64,000 nucleotides of DNA from Mycteria americana (lineage: Eukaryota; Chordata; Aves; Ciconiiformes; Ciconiidae). Made by a program: the position numbers and the translations under genes. Of this stretch, positions 13,889 through 25,260 are shown one piece after another. Under the pieces are notes generated by a model, which did no database searches, was not told the DNA's origin, and saw nothing but the letters and a program-made list of their open reading frames with translations. Within the stretch, counting starts at the first letter, position 1. The number at the start of each line of letters is the position of its first letter. The stretch lies in contig NC_134368.1 of the NCBI RefSeq assembly GCF_035582795.1, positions 7,041,001 to 7,105,000 of the forward strand, read 5' to 3'.

Positions 13889-16800
13889 ACACTTTGGGAA
13901 GCGAACCACATTTAGAAAAGACATTTTCAATGTTGAAAAAAAAAAGAAATAAAGAAGAAAAGTTTTATTTTCCTTTTTGCCTGCAGGAATCCTTTAGCAA
14001 ATGCAGCAGGCAGTGCCTGCCAAGTGTGGTCAGCTGGGATGTCAGCTGGGGATGAACAAATACGGGGGAGGAATCTGCCGGAGTCTGCAGGGCTCCTGTA
14101 GGCACTTGGAGATCTGTTCACAAAAACAACACATATCTCCACAGCAGGACTGACCTACAGCTTTCTGAGCCCCCCACAGAGGAGCACCCGCTCCTCCATG
14201 GCATGTACGGTCTGCCTGTGGCATACATTACAGTGCCATAAATAGCACATCCTATCGTCAGCCTTACAAGCAACGGCCACGGTGCTCACTACAGCTTGGA
14301 AATACCTGGAGGAAAACAAGCCATGAGTCTGAACAGGGACACGCGAAGGATTCAAACCTACTTACAGTGCTCTTGCTTGTCCTGAAGATGTTCTTGAGAT
14401 TCCTGCTATAAACCTAATGCCTCAGTGAGATCTGTGGCCATACTGGTTTTCAAACTGTGCTCCGTGGGACTCCAACTGGTGATCTGCTGCTGCCTTGCCA
14501 AACTGTATCACTGCTACGGTACGATCATTTGAATTCAAAACCCCACAGCGGTGAAACGCACCTGTGTTGGTAGTCATCAGTGGTCCGCACTTGGGAGCAA
14601 GATTTTCTGCAGTAAAAAAAAAAGAGTCTGAGGCTGAAGGTCAGAAAAAGGCTGAGGATAATGTTGTCTGAGCTGTGCTGAAGTTCCCAGCTCAGTGTCA
14701 GACCAAACCAATTCTCTTGTTATCCTTTGCCACACAGCATCCTCACGAAACAACCCAAACCCTCGGGAGTTTAATATTTTATTCACAACATGAAAAGCTG
14801 AGGCTTCATCTTGCCCTTGGCACAATAAATAGACTGACTGAAGCAAGTGCCTACCCTACTTTATAACTGCGAAATGCCCACTGACCCGTAATAGGCTTCA
14901 GCAGCGTACAGGTGCTGTATTTCTGGTCACAGAACGGGAGGGAAAATGCAGATTTCATGAGTTGCCAGTGGAGATTTATATTCAGCTGGTTAATATCTCT
15001 GAGCTTTCTTCACAAGAAAAGTGATTTTAGTTGTCACTGCGTGTTGCGCTGCGTGGCCAAGCCTGGCAATGCAATTAGTGCTAACCTGGAGGTACAGGGC
15101 ACGCAGGGACCACCGCGACGCTTCTGGCATTAATGGATATCACCACTTACCATTTGTGGTCTGGCAGTTAAAGACGCTTCCTTCCCATGCTGCGTCAGAT
15201 ATGTAATCATCCATTTTCAGATCTCTGCAATCTTTGCTGTCAGAAAAACTAAATGATGTCCGCACTAGACACAGGCCGGAAGAGATGAATGCTTATCGTT
15301 GTTGCATATCTCTTAATAAATGTCTATAGAGTATCACAAGATGAGCAAAGGTTGGCCCACAGTAAGTGGTACCGTATGGAGGAAGGTGTGCAGCCAGAAA
15401 ATACCCAGGTATGGCATTAAAAGCTTGAATTGAAGTCCCAAAGCTGATAATTACTGGAGCTTGGCTGGGTGCTTAGCAAGCCGATAAAAGACTTGTATTA
15501 ATGAAAGGTTCATGATAGATAAATGGCAGATGGTAACTGAGTGCAGGAGGTATGGTATGATGCACAAGGGACTGATTAAGAGGAGCTATAACTTGGACAC
15601 TTTGGATGCCAGACATCTGGAGTGTGGGGTGCACATGCTATTTTTCCTGCAAATACAGTATTGTGCCTATACTTAGGTTGAGAGACACACGATGTATATA
15701 CATACATACACACAAATGTATATACACACAGTGCTAAATAAAAAATAGTCAAGACCAAACCCTGGCCACAAGGCTGAGCAGTCAGAGCTGGCTTTCATCC
15801 ACACTAATTAAGGATAATCCTCCATAGCAGGTTTGTCTTGGAGAGCTGTGGAGTAAGCCACCAATTCAGTTATGTGGACCATGGTGGTCTAGTGCTTCAG
15901 CTGATCTCCCTGACCCTCTCATTTCGCAGCATAGATGTGCCTTCAGGATTCCTTTTAAACCCATTCTCCATGGTTTGTTTAAATGTGGAAACAACAAAAA
16001 AACAGTTTTCAATGCCATCCCCCAGATAAGACTATTAATTATTCATATTGGTCAAGGTTTTGAGTGATCAAGGGACAGAGGAGTGGGTTCCTGCCATCTC
16101 CAAGGGGAAAAAAAAAACAGTGCTTGAATAGGAAAACATCTATTACAGGATGTGCAGTAACTGTGGAAAACATGAATCCAGGAGCAGCTTTACGAGGGGA
16201 TGACTCAGACATTGGTCATCCCCAGAAGAGTGGTCAAAACAGCCGGGAATACAGCGACGGGAAGGCACCTGCATTGCAGAGCTGAGGTGACTCAGCGGGA
16301 GAGTTTCGTCTCCAGCCTCTGAGATTTCTGTCCTGTTGTGCAAGCCCCATCCCCAGGAACATCCCCAGTCCATCCAGTCCTTCCTTCCCCAGCAGCTGCA
16401 GGCCTGGGAGTCTGCAGCTCACACTCAGGCTCTTTCCCCCTCCTTCCCAGAGGTGAAATTTGCAGGGGAAGGGAGGGTCCCCTTCAATGCAGCGTTCATT
16501 CAGAATAGAAAACTGTTTTGGCCACAAAGCCATTTAAAAATTCAGATGAGTTTCACCAAACACCATGTGCTAGCATGGTTAGGATGATGCTGACCGTAGG
16601 GACAGCTGATTCTGCCCTGGGAAAGGTGGGTGATCAGGTCAAAAATGAATGGAAAAGACCATTATAATTTTCCAGAAGACTGAGTATTGTCTTTTCTCAG
16701 TTCTTATGCTTTCCTGCCTGATTTCTTAAAAGCTAGAAATGTGTCAGTGAACGGAGAAGGCCTGATTCCAGTTCAAAAACTATTCCCAAACTTCTGTTAA

Positions 16801-19800
16801 CCTATAGCAATTTGCTTCCCAAACCACAAAATGCCCCATCCTCACACTCACCTGACACCCCGTGCCCCGATCCCAACCAGGACGGGCTGGTCCCCGCACC
16901 CCGCAGGCACTCCCGGCTGCCCGGGGATCTCCAAGTTGTTCTCCATCCCACAGATCTACACCACCGCCCTCTTCTCCTAAGGTCTCCAGCCCTTTCTTAG
17001 TCAACAGAGGAACTCTATATTGTCTTCCTATAGTCTCCTCCTCCTTCATGTCTCACCTCTTTCAGTGTGACCTCCAGAAAGGACTGGAATTAGACAACTT
17101 CCAAGGACTGCAAAAATGCTGCTTTGATGTTTTTCCTGCAAACACAATATTGGGTTGAGAAAGAATTGTGTGTAAAGCCAAAGCATCAGAGCTGGCCTTT
17201 CTCAGGCTGGCTGCACAGCTCCATTTGGAATAAAAACCATTTACTTTGTCTTAGGCAAACAGGAAACTGATGTAAGCAACACGACTGCTGAATACCTATC
17301 ATTCCTTGTATGTGCACTGGCTGGGTTTCAAGGCAGCACTGTACAGGCGTAAATACGCTGATGGAACTAAGAATTTAATCACCAGCATCTGACTCAGGCA
17401 CACGTACCACCATACCAAGTCCTCCATCATCCTCCCTCACATCTAAAGGTCCTTGAAACGTCAGGGTCCCTGGGGCAGGCAGCACGCTCGCTGCTCCAGT
17501 GACCCCACGAGGACTTTCATCCCCTGTAATGAGCCCCTCATCCTCCTCCAAGCTCAAGGTCTCGCCCTTGTATAAGATGTCCAAGTCTCTATGCAGCCCT
17601 CAGCCATCGACCTCTGCTCCAGCCCCTACGCACTGCATGGACTCAGAGGACATCAGCTGCTGCTCAACTATTTTTGCTTTATTTCACCAATTCTTCATTT
17701 CTAGGCTTGAAGCAGTTCCTTCCAGTTCTCAAAGCTATACTTCTCCAACAGCCTCAGGGGGTTGTTTGTAGGTTTGAGGGCTCTGTTTTGAGCCAGTGCC
17801 CCTATTTTTAAGGGCTCTGCTATCAACCTATCTTTTATGCCCCATCACACCTGGTACCCAGCACCAGTCCGTGCAGCATGATCATGTAAACAAGCCTAAC
17901 CAGGCAGTGGCGTCTTGCAAAGCTAGCGTTAGGCACAGTTAGCATAAAACCTGCAGGCTGGTATTAGTAGCAACAATATTGGTTTTACTGGTTTTATCGC
18001 AGGGAGCTGTGACTGCTGCAGGCACCAGGGCAGGGAAGGGCGATGGGGAAGGCAAGCGCTTTCAGCTGCGGGACTGCAAGCAAGGAGCCATGGCAGGGGG
18101 CTCCTCTCACTAATTTTTTTCAAATGCTATGAAGTCTGAGCCTCTTGAAATAAGTGAAAATCCTTCCAGGGAATTCAGTAGCCTCTGGATGCAGCTTTCA
18201 GGGTATGCGAGCCCACCTGTCCCTGCAAGAATGCACAAGGGTGATCATGCCACAGTGAGAAATGCAAGCTGATTTTGGGAGACTCTCTTGTCACGTGTGG
18301 TGCAATGCGGCTGATCTGGCCCTCCAGGTAAATTATGTTTGCGCTAGAAGGTGTCACAGCTGGATTGAAGAGGGTGGAGGTAATTATACACGGTAGGATA
18401 TCTCAGCCCATATCTGCTCTCCTACATGACACTCAAGACAGCTTGATTGAAATAAAATACTTAAGTGCTTGTTTTCACTTTTTGTATTTATTTATGGGTT
18501 TTATATGCATATTCCTTGGGTAAATACAGTGATATCTCATACTGTGAACTGGTATTGAAAGCACAAGCAGTTGGCATAGCCAGGCTGGAAGACTCTCACG
18601 TGTTGATTAGAGCAGGAGCTTTCTGATGTGACCGTTTTGCCCTGCTGACCTATTTAATTAATTGGCTCATTATCAGCAACCCAGCCAGGAGCCATGTATC
18701 ATCTGTGGGAATATTTTCCCCAGATATGCAGCCTATAGAGAAATAAAATCTATTTCTTTTTCCTATTGCTTTGGCATCTCATTTTACTGTTGAGTAACAC
18801 ATACAGCTGTATGTCTCCAGCTGGCCATGGAAGGATGAGAACTGAATTTGCAAATATTATAGCACATTTCAATTTAACAATGTTAAAAAAAAAAAAGGAA
18901 TTGTTTCATATATGCTTAGTTCAATGTAAGATTGGCTCCTCCTTAGGAGGACAGGCCTGGCTGGATGGCACCACCGTTTGCTGGGAGCGCCGGCAATGCT
19001 CAGGTCCTATGAAGGCCATATGATCCCAGCGTACCTGAGATGTGTCCTCTGCACCAGGCATGACCTGCAAGATAAAGGGAAGGCTCAGGCCACCCAAAAG
19101 ACAATTTTCTCAAGGTCCAGTGACTGAGCAGCTAAAGAGGAAAGTAAAACATGGAGTCAGCCCAGCCCTTGGTTGAAACATTTCGTTTTGATCTCACCAA
19201 AGAAGAACTGAAAAATATGGGCAAAATCAAAACATTAGTATTACAGAATATGTCGTTTCCCATTTAAAAACAAATAATATCAGTGGGAAATTCCAACAGC
19301 TTTACTAGCGTGGCTTATATCTGATGGAGGCAAACCCAGCAAGCAACGTGCGAGCTGACCACGAAGCGTGCAGAAGTGCCAGTGCCAAGCCCAACAGCAG
19401 GCATGCGTGTTTTCTTCCAAAAGAGGGAGAACTGAGGCAAAGCATTTGGTACCTCCCTCTGAGCTGAGCACCGGCCAAGCAGTTGCATGTAGAAGACTTG
19501 CCATCATCATGTAGTCATTTATAACTGTAAACTCATTTTCATCTTGTGGCAGCATCAGGGAGATCTGTACACCATAAATGGAGTCATTACGCCTCAGTAA
19601 TACGTTCTCTTTCATTTTCTACTGGATGATTCATGTAGTTTTTAACCAAACCAAAGAACCTCTCTTCATTTAAGCAAGCTCAAATAAAGGCAGTGAAGAC
19701 CACTTAAGTGCTTATGAATTTCTATGAAGGTAGTGTCCCACATTCAAGCCCAGCAGACATGGTCCTGAACACTAATAGAACCTGAGCTGCCACGCAGAAA

Positions 19801-22800
19801 CAACATGGAAACAGGCATGAGGCCAGCTGAGGCTGGTTGAAAAGCAAAAGACTTGATTTTAGGAAAATTGGGAGGAGTGGCTGACAGTTGCTTTTGTTCT
19901 CAACTGCCAAGCCATCAGTTACTTCGCAATAAGCCTTTCTTGCTTCTCCTCTCTCTTTCTCTCCATCTCTTTTGAACTCCGTCATTGGCCCAATAAGGTT
20001 TCATTAAAACTATACTACCCCCAAAGCTTTGTTTAATCATCATCCCTTGACAAAAACCATAGTTTGGTGAAATATGCTAATTAAGAAGTTCTTTCCCTTT
20101 GCTCATCATTTCTGCTCAGGCTGGTGGCTGAGCCATGGGCAGGACTTACCAGAGGAGACTTGGCTGCAGCAGATGGTGTTTTTGGCATCATTAACTCTTG
20201 CTACTTCGCCCCCCTCTGAAGAAGGGCATTTCCCACTCTCTCCATGACCACTACATTATAAAACAGTACATGAAGAACCTGTTCCAACAAAACTCTTAAA
20301 CACACACTAGCTGTAAGCATGTGGTTAGCTGTCTTGCAATTAAGAGATCAGAGATGCTGCACTGGGGGAGTCCCCTACTACACTTCTCCACGGTGAGCCA
20401 TGGGAATTCTGCTTTTCAGCCCATTGAAGCCCTGTGACTACTGATGTGCTCAAAGTTGTTTGACTATTAATTGCCAAACAGGGTAGTGGGACTATTTACA
20501 AGGCTTAACGTTAAACACATACTGAATGATTTATTGCATAATTGCCAGGTTAGGTGGTGGCCACGGGAAGAATTTTCTTTGAAATGGTAGGAAAAGTTGC
20601 TTGCTTGGTGATGGGGCTGCGGATCAGCCTTTGAATGTCCTTACAGCCTTCCAGGAAACAGCGGCTTTCAGTGAGCAATGCTGTTTGCAGAGCAGTGTAG
20701 GTGTCCAAGCAGTGTTGCTGCAGGTGCTTTTCTTTTACGAATTTCACATTATACCAATAAGATCCCAAACACCAATGTTTTGATTCTGCTGGGCTAAATT
20801 CAGCTTCTAATTAAGTTTGTACAAACACCTCTGAAAATTTATGCCTGTTCCATCACAAACCCCGAGTTCTTCCTAATCATGCTCTTCCAAGGAAGCTTTT
20901 ATGAGGCTGTTGCAGTGAGATTTCTGCCTGTTTCCATGCAAGTTGCAGACAGCAGCAACCGCATTTGAGGTTTCGGTCACTCCTTGGTGAAGTAGTAGTG
21001 GGGACCAGCACAGCCACAGACATATTTTAGGCTGTCTTTCAGCACTGCATAATTCATTAAACTATTCCACAAGGAGGTTTTACACCTCTAATGTCCAGTG
21101 AGACAATTTGTGGTGAGATCTAGAAAGCCTCAAAGTAGAGAAATAGTCATTATTGGATTAACCTCTCATCATTTTGAATGAATTCTCCCATAAAGGATGC
21201 ACGAAGCAAGTTCAGCATTCAGTCTGTTGTTCCATGCTGGGAAATATAAAAGACGAAAGACAGAAAACGCTACTTGAAAATTCATGGTGATGATGAGGGA
21301 TGAATCCAGAGCATCCTTTTCCCTGAACAGATATCTCCATTACATATCCTAAGGAAGACATTTATTTAGCAATTTAGCAGGACGAGGCAGAGTGTGGTAT
21401 CTTGATGACACACTGACACACCCAGTTGCTAAATGACTGAACCTGCACAGCCATGGGTGTTCGGACCACACGTTGCACCTCCAAAATCAGAATTTCCCCT
21501 TCCACCCAGGAGATGGCACTAAGGCACTCACACAAAAAGCATCCCTTCAGCTTTACCAAAAACCTATTTTCCCTGAAGTTGTGTGTTGGGGAGAAAACCT
21601 GCAAAATTTGCATTCACTGGGTTGTGCATCTTGTAATGCGACTGAGTGTCCTAAGAGGGAACACGTTTCTGACTGCTCTGTGGATGCTACCACTTGGATT
21701 TGAAGTGGATCGTCCTTCTCATGGCTCCAGTGAGTTTCCCACCAGACAACTGGTAGATCAGAGCAGCCTCCATCCAGGGATGTTCTTCTTTCTTGGACAC
21801 AAGGCAGCACCAAATGCTTTGGAGAAATATGCCCGGGGTCAACCACAGCAATAACAGGGCAACGTGCTCCTGGAAAATACCTCGTGATCTGCACCAGCCA
21901 CAATCTGACTCATGTCTAGATTGTTTCTCTGTGCTGTTATTTTTTTTCCCCTTGGACTTTGTTGCTAGTGTAAAACCTAATGTTCATACAAACATCTAAT
22001 CCGTTTTTGAATCCTGCTGAGCTCATGGCTGGTGTTATTTGGTGTCATGAGCCCAAGCAGGTAAGTCACGGCTGTGCAGAAAAAGGGCTGAAAATGGACG
22101 GTTTTGAGGTAATGCCAGCATTACCTAGAGCTTCTCACCTCTTTTTGACCCCAGCGCTCTTCGATTTTACACCTCTGTCACTCAGATGAAGAGGCTCCAT
22201 CCACCAGGTAATGGGAGCATCACTGGGAGCACTGGGGAGACAGGAAAGCTGTCTCTGCGGCTGCTCCCTTCTGTCATCTGGATATATTTGCATGCAGCCC
22301 GAATATCCCCCGTTACAACACAGTCGTGACTCCCTGGGGCAGTGTGAGAGCTTGCTGAAACCACGCTGCGCACTGTGCTGACCGCTGCCCACCCTTCTGT
22401 GTGCTTGAACTGCCTTGAGACCATCTCTGTTTCCATAGCAGGGAGTTGGGGAGGGGAAAAAGCATTAACAGCAATCACTGCCAATGTCAGACAGACCAAG
22501 ATTGGGAAGGGGCAAGGAGGGCTGGAGAAACAAAGGTTTGAAAGAAAATAAATGTAATTCTGGGAAGAGAAACGGCAGGAGATGGGGATGCAACAGGCTG
22601 GATCCTGGGCGTGAGGGCTGAAACGTGCGAGCACAGGTTTTGAAAGCGCCGTCTCTAAGCCTGGTCTCCAAAGCTGGAAAGCGCCTAAATAAGCATACTG
22701 CCAGAATATCCAGGAAGGACATTTATCTTCAATATCAGCGCTTCCTTCCTTCTCCCTGGCGCACAGCTAAGGACCATGTCAGCAAATCCAGCATCCATCT

Positions 22801-24273
22801 GCCTGATTGAATATCTTCATTAGTGCGCCTGACGGGGTGTATTGCAACCATATATTCTGATTCAGCCATTTGTTTCCACCGTGGTTGCCTGTTTTGATTA
22901 GCATTTAGTAACATAACTTTTTCCTACCGAAGATGACTTGAAATTACCTTGTATACGTGCCCTAAGCATTCATCTAGACACAGCCCCTGTCAGTGTAACA
23001 AACGGTTGCAGCGCAGCAATGTCGATATCGGCTTGAGGAGCCTGTCTCCAGCACGGTGAGGCAGGATAATGACATTTTTTTTCAAAAAAGAAACATATCA
23101 GTGAGGCTATGGGATTCATTTTAAGTGGTGCAAAAGTGCGTGTCCCATTAAGATTATCTTTATTCTCATGGTCTCATTCCCTAAGGAAATCAAGTGCCTA
23201 GGTCTCCTCAGGAGCCTCTGATGTAAGCGAGTATTCTTCTTCCCTGTTTTTATGTTAAAGGCAGTTTCATTGTTTCTGCCCTCCCAGTTCTGCAGCCACT
23301 AGTCCACTATACTTAGCTACAGTGGAAATACCTTGTGCCACCCAAACGCTGCATGGGTTGTGATCAGTAACATCCCATGCCAGAGCGGGGAGAGGAGGCA
23401 GCTTTGCAGAAACGCCGGACCCTTGTACCTCCCTGTATCATCTGCTTGGAGCTTGGCCTTGCCAGACATCATTTTCATAATCCCCCAGTGCTTGTCCTCC
23501 TGCAGGGAAAGACAGCCAAGCACATGGCTTTCCTAAGGTCCTGCAGCAAGTTAATGGTAAAATTTGCCATGGGTAAGTGGTGATGGGTTGAAACACCTGC
23601 AGAGTTTAAGGAAGGAAGAGAGGTGATCCCCTTTGACAATAAACTTCTTGGGGCAGGGACCAGTGTGCTACTGTGTATATATAGTCCCTATATAGTCCCT
23701 GTCACCATCAGGTCTAGGTATGCTTGATATTACTGTAAAATAAATTATTTGTTGTAATTATTATTATATTTTGATATTTTAAGAATCTCTTCTCGCTGAA
23801 TACAGCAAGGATGTGTCATTAAAAGCAATACCTTTTAGGCTCTGAGGAGAGAGCGCTCTACACCATCTACTCCAGGCGAATTTTGGCATCAATTCAGAAG
23901 ACCCAGAGTCAGATCATTAAAGCCACAGGGCTCAGCAGAAAGGCTGTGATGGGCATGGTCCTGCCCGGGGACATCAGCCCTTCCCAGATCGGCGGCTCGG
24001 CATTGCCATCTTCAGGCTGGGAGCAGCCTTGCTCCTTCCAGATATCCTAGAAATCTCCCAAACAAACACAGCAAACTCAATTCCGGCTTACCCAGGAAAT
24101 TGGTGGCCAAACCCTGGAAAAAGGTGTTAAATACTAAGGAGGGGAAGGAGCTCTGCAAGGCTGTACTCAGCCGCCCTGGATACTTCCCTCCCTGTGAGTG
24201 CACAAGGCTTTAGAGAGTAAGTTAACACAAGCAATGCTGTTTAACACGCACTACTTCTTGCTGTGAGACAAAG

Positions 24274-24279
24274 TTTATT
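24274..24279 (-). terminator. Candidate AATAAA polyadenylation signal for the TEX37-like gene
   Basis: The + strand TTTATT reads AATAAA on the - strand, about 860 bp beyond the stop codon of the TEX37-like gene. No closer canonical hexamer was noticed downstream of that stop, and two CR1 3' ends lie between. This is position-based inference only. A 3'UTR intron or a variant signal closer to the stop is equally possible. Confidence 0.25.
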
Positions 24280-24608
24280 GGTAAGTTTTCTTTAAAGCAC
24301 ATGAATTGAAACTGCCTGAGTGATTTTAGCTCCGTAGCTTGCACTGTCCCAAAAAAAGCCTTTTTCTGACGATGATAAAAGCTCAGGTTCTTGGGAGATT
24401 TTAACAATAATATGTGTTTAAAAAGGTCTATGCCAAACACTTCAGAGGTATTTGATAAATAGGATGGTGGGTTTGGAAGAGAGGAGGCTTCCAGGCTTCC
24501 AGGTTGATGGAATACATATTGTGATGGACAATATCACACAGACAGCTTGGAGGGCCAAGGAGCTGTAATCACAGAACAGCATACATAACATATCCTAAAA
24601 TAAATCAA

Positions 24609-24792
24609 AAAATCATAGAATAACATAGGTGTCCTGGCGCAGCAGGGCCAGCTTAGATGAGGTTGCTCAGACCTTGTCTCGTCACCTCGTGAACATCTCC
24701 CTGCAATTCCCCCACCTCTCTGGTCTCCAGACAGTGTTTGACCATCCCCGTGGCAAAAAATATTCTCCTAATAAGATCTGATTTGAAAATCA
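24609..24792 (-). mobile_element. CR1 LINE 3' end fragment
   Basis: The + strand reads AATCATAGAATAACATAG, then a block resembling the complement of the CR1 3' region (CACCTCTCTGG..., CAGTGTTTGACCA, AAAAAATATTCTCCTA). The order and wording match the reverse complement of the avian CR1 3' end, so the element lies on the - strand with its terminus at the low coordinate. It is short, 5'-truncated and diverged. It lies downstream of the TEX37-like stop codon. Confidence 0.85.
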
Positions 24793-24841
24793 CTTTCAAA
24801 AGTGACTTTCAAAATCACAAAAGCGATTTGAAAATCACTTT
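24776..24841. repeat. Compound inverted/direct repeat between two CR1 pieces
   Basis: GATTTGAAAATCACTTTC occurs twice, separated by a stretch containing AAAGTGACTTTCAAAATCAC, which is partly its reverse complement. The array sits exactly between two CR1 3' ends, so it probably arose by local duplication and inversion around the first insertion. It could form a hairpin. Confidence 0.7.
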
Positions 24842-24852
24842 CTAGGAGCCCA

Positions 24853-24945
24853 GAAAATCATATAATCATAGAACGATTTGGGTTAGAAGGGACCTCTGAA
24901 GGTCATCTAGTCCAACACCCCTGCAATGAGCAGGGACAAATGCTG
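24853..24945 (-). mobile_element. CR1 LINE 3' terminal fragment
   Basis: The + strand contains AATCATAGAACGATTTGGG followed by TTAGAAGGGACCT and GGTCATCTAGTCCAAC. This is the canonical complement of the last ~90 bp of avian CR1 elements. The low-coordinate end carries the diagnostic terminal repeat (ATAATCATAG), so the element is on the - strand. Only the 3' tip is present. It is better preserved than the fragment 60 bp away, indicating a separate, younger insertion. Confidence 0.9.
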
Positions 24946-25136
24946 CTACTCAGAAGAACATTCCAGCAGTAAAGCTCTTACCATTTTATCTCAGGTCTCG
25001 AGATAGTTTGTACCAGATCTCACAACTGTTTATACTTTTTCCCACTGCTTCGGTCCCTGAAATCCCGCCATTACTCCCAGCTCTCAGTGAAAAAATGGGT
25101 AATCCTGGTACTTACCACGGCCACCTGTAGCATCAC

Positions 25137-25260
25137 TCACTGGGCTGTGTCCATCGCAATGCCTTTCCCAAAGGACAGCCCTGCAGGGATTTGCGATGAC
25201 CAGTTCAGCCTCCGCAAGAAAATGCTGTAGCTGTCCTTGTACTCGGATACCCAGCGGTTC
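25137..25260 (-). CDS. TEX37: TEX37-like terminal coding exon E
   Basis: Acceptor CTCCACAG, phase 2 in. After completing a Gln codon it encodes 40 residues ([18 protein letters not shown], then [15 protein letters not shown]...) and stops at TGA 25139-25137. A strong donor (GTG|GTAAGT) lies 21 nt after the stop. Either the 3'UTR contains an intron or this exon is sometimes read in another frame and spliced onward. The W-V-S-E-Y-K-D-S-Y pattern echoes the Y-K-R-D-Y motif of exon A. Confidence 0.7.

Larger units (their letters stand above)
7801..24270. other. Non-coding DNA, no gene seen
   Basis: About 16 kb without a supportable gene. Open frames are short and overlapping, with no family signature and no exon chain with matching phases. 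One - strand frame of 146 codons (9076-9516) is the longest here and is discussed as a finding. Simple-sequence landmarks are the C20 tract at 11011-11030, a CCTCTAAGAG-type tandem repeat near 13.8 kb and a TATA/CACA-rich patch near 15.7 kb. Promoter or exon signals strong enough to report were not seen. Confidence 0.55.
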
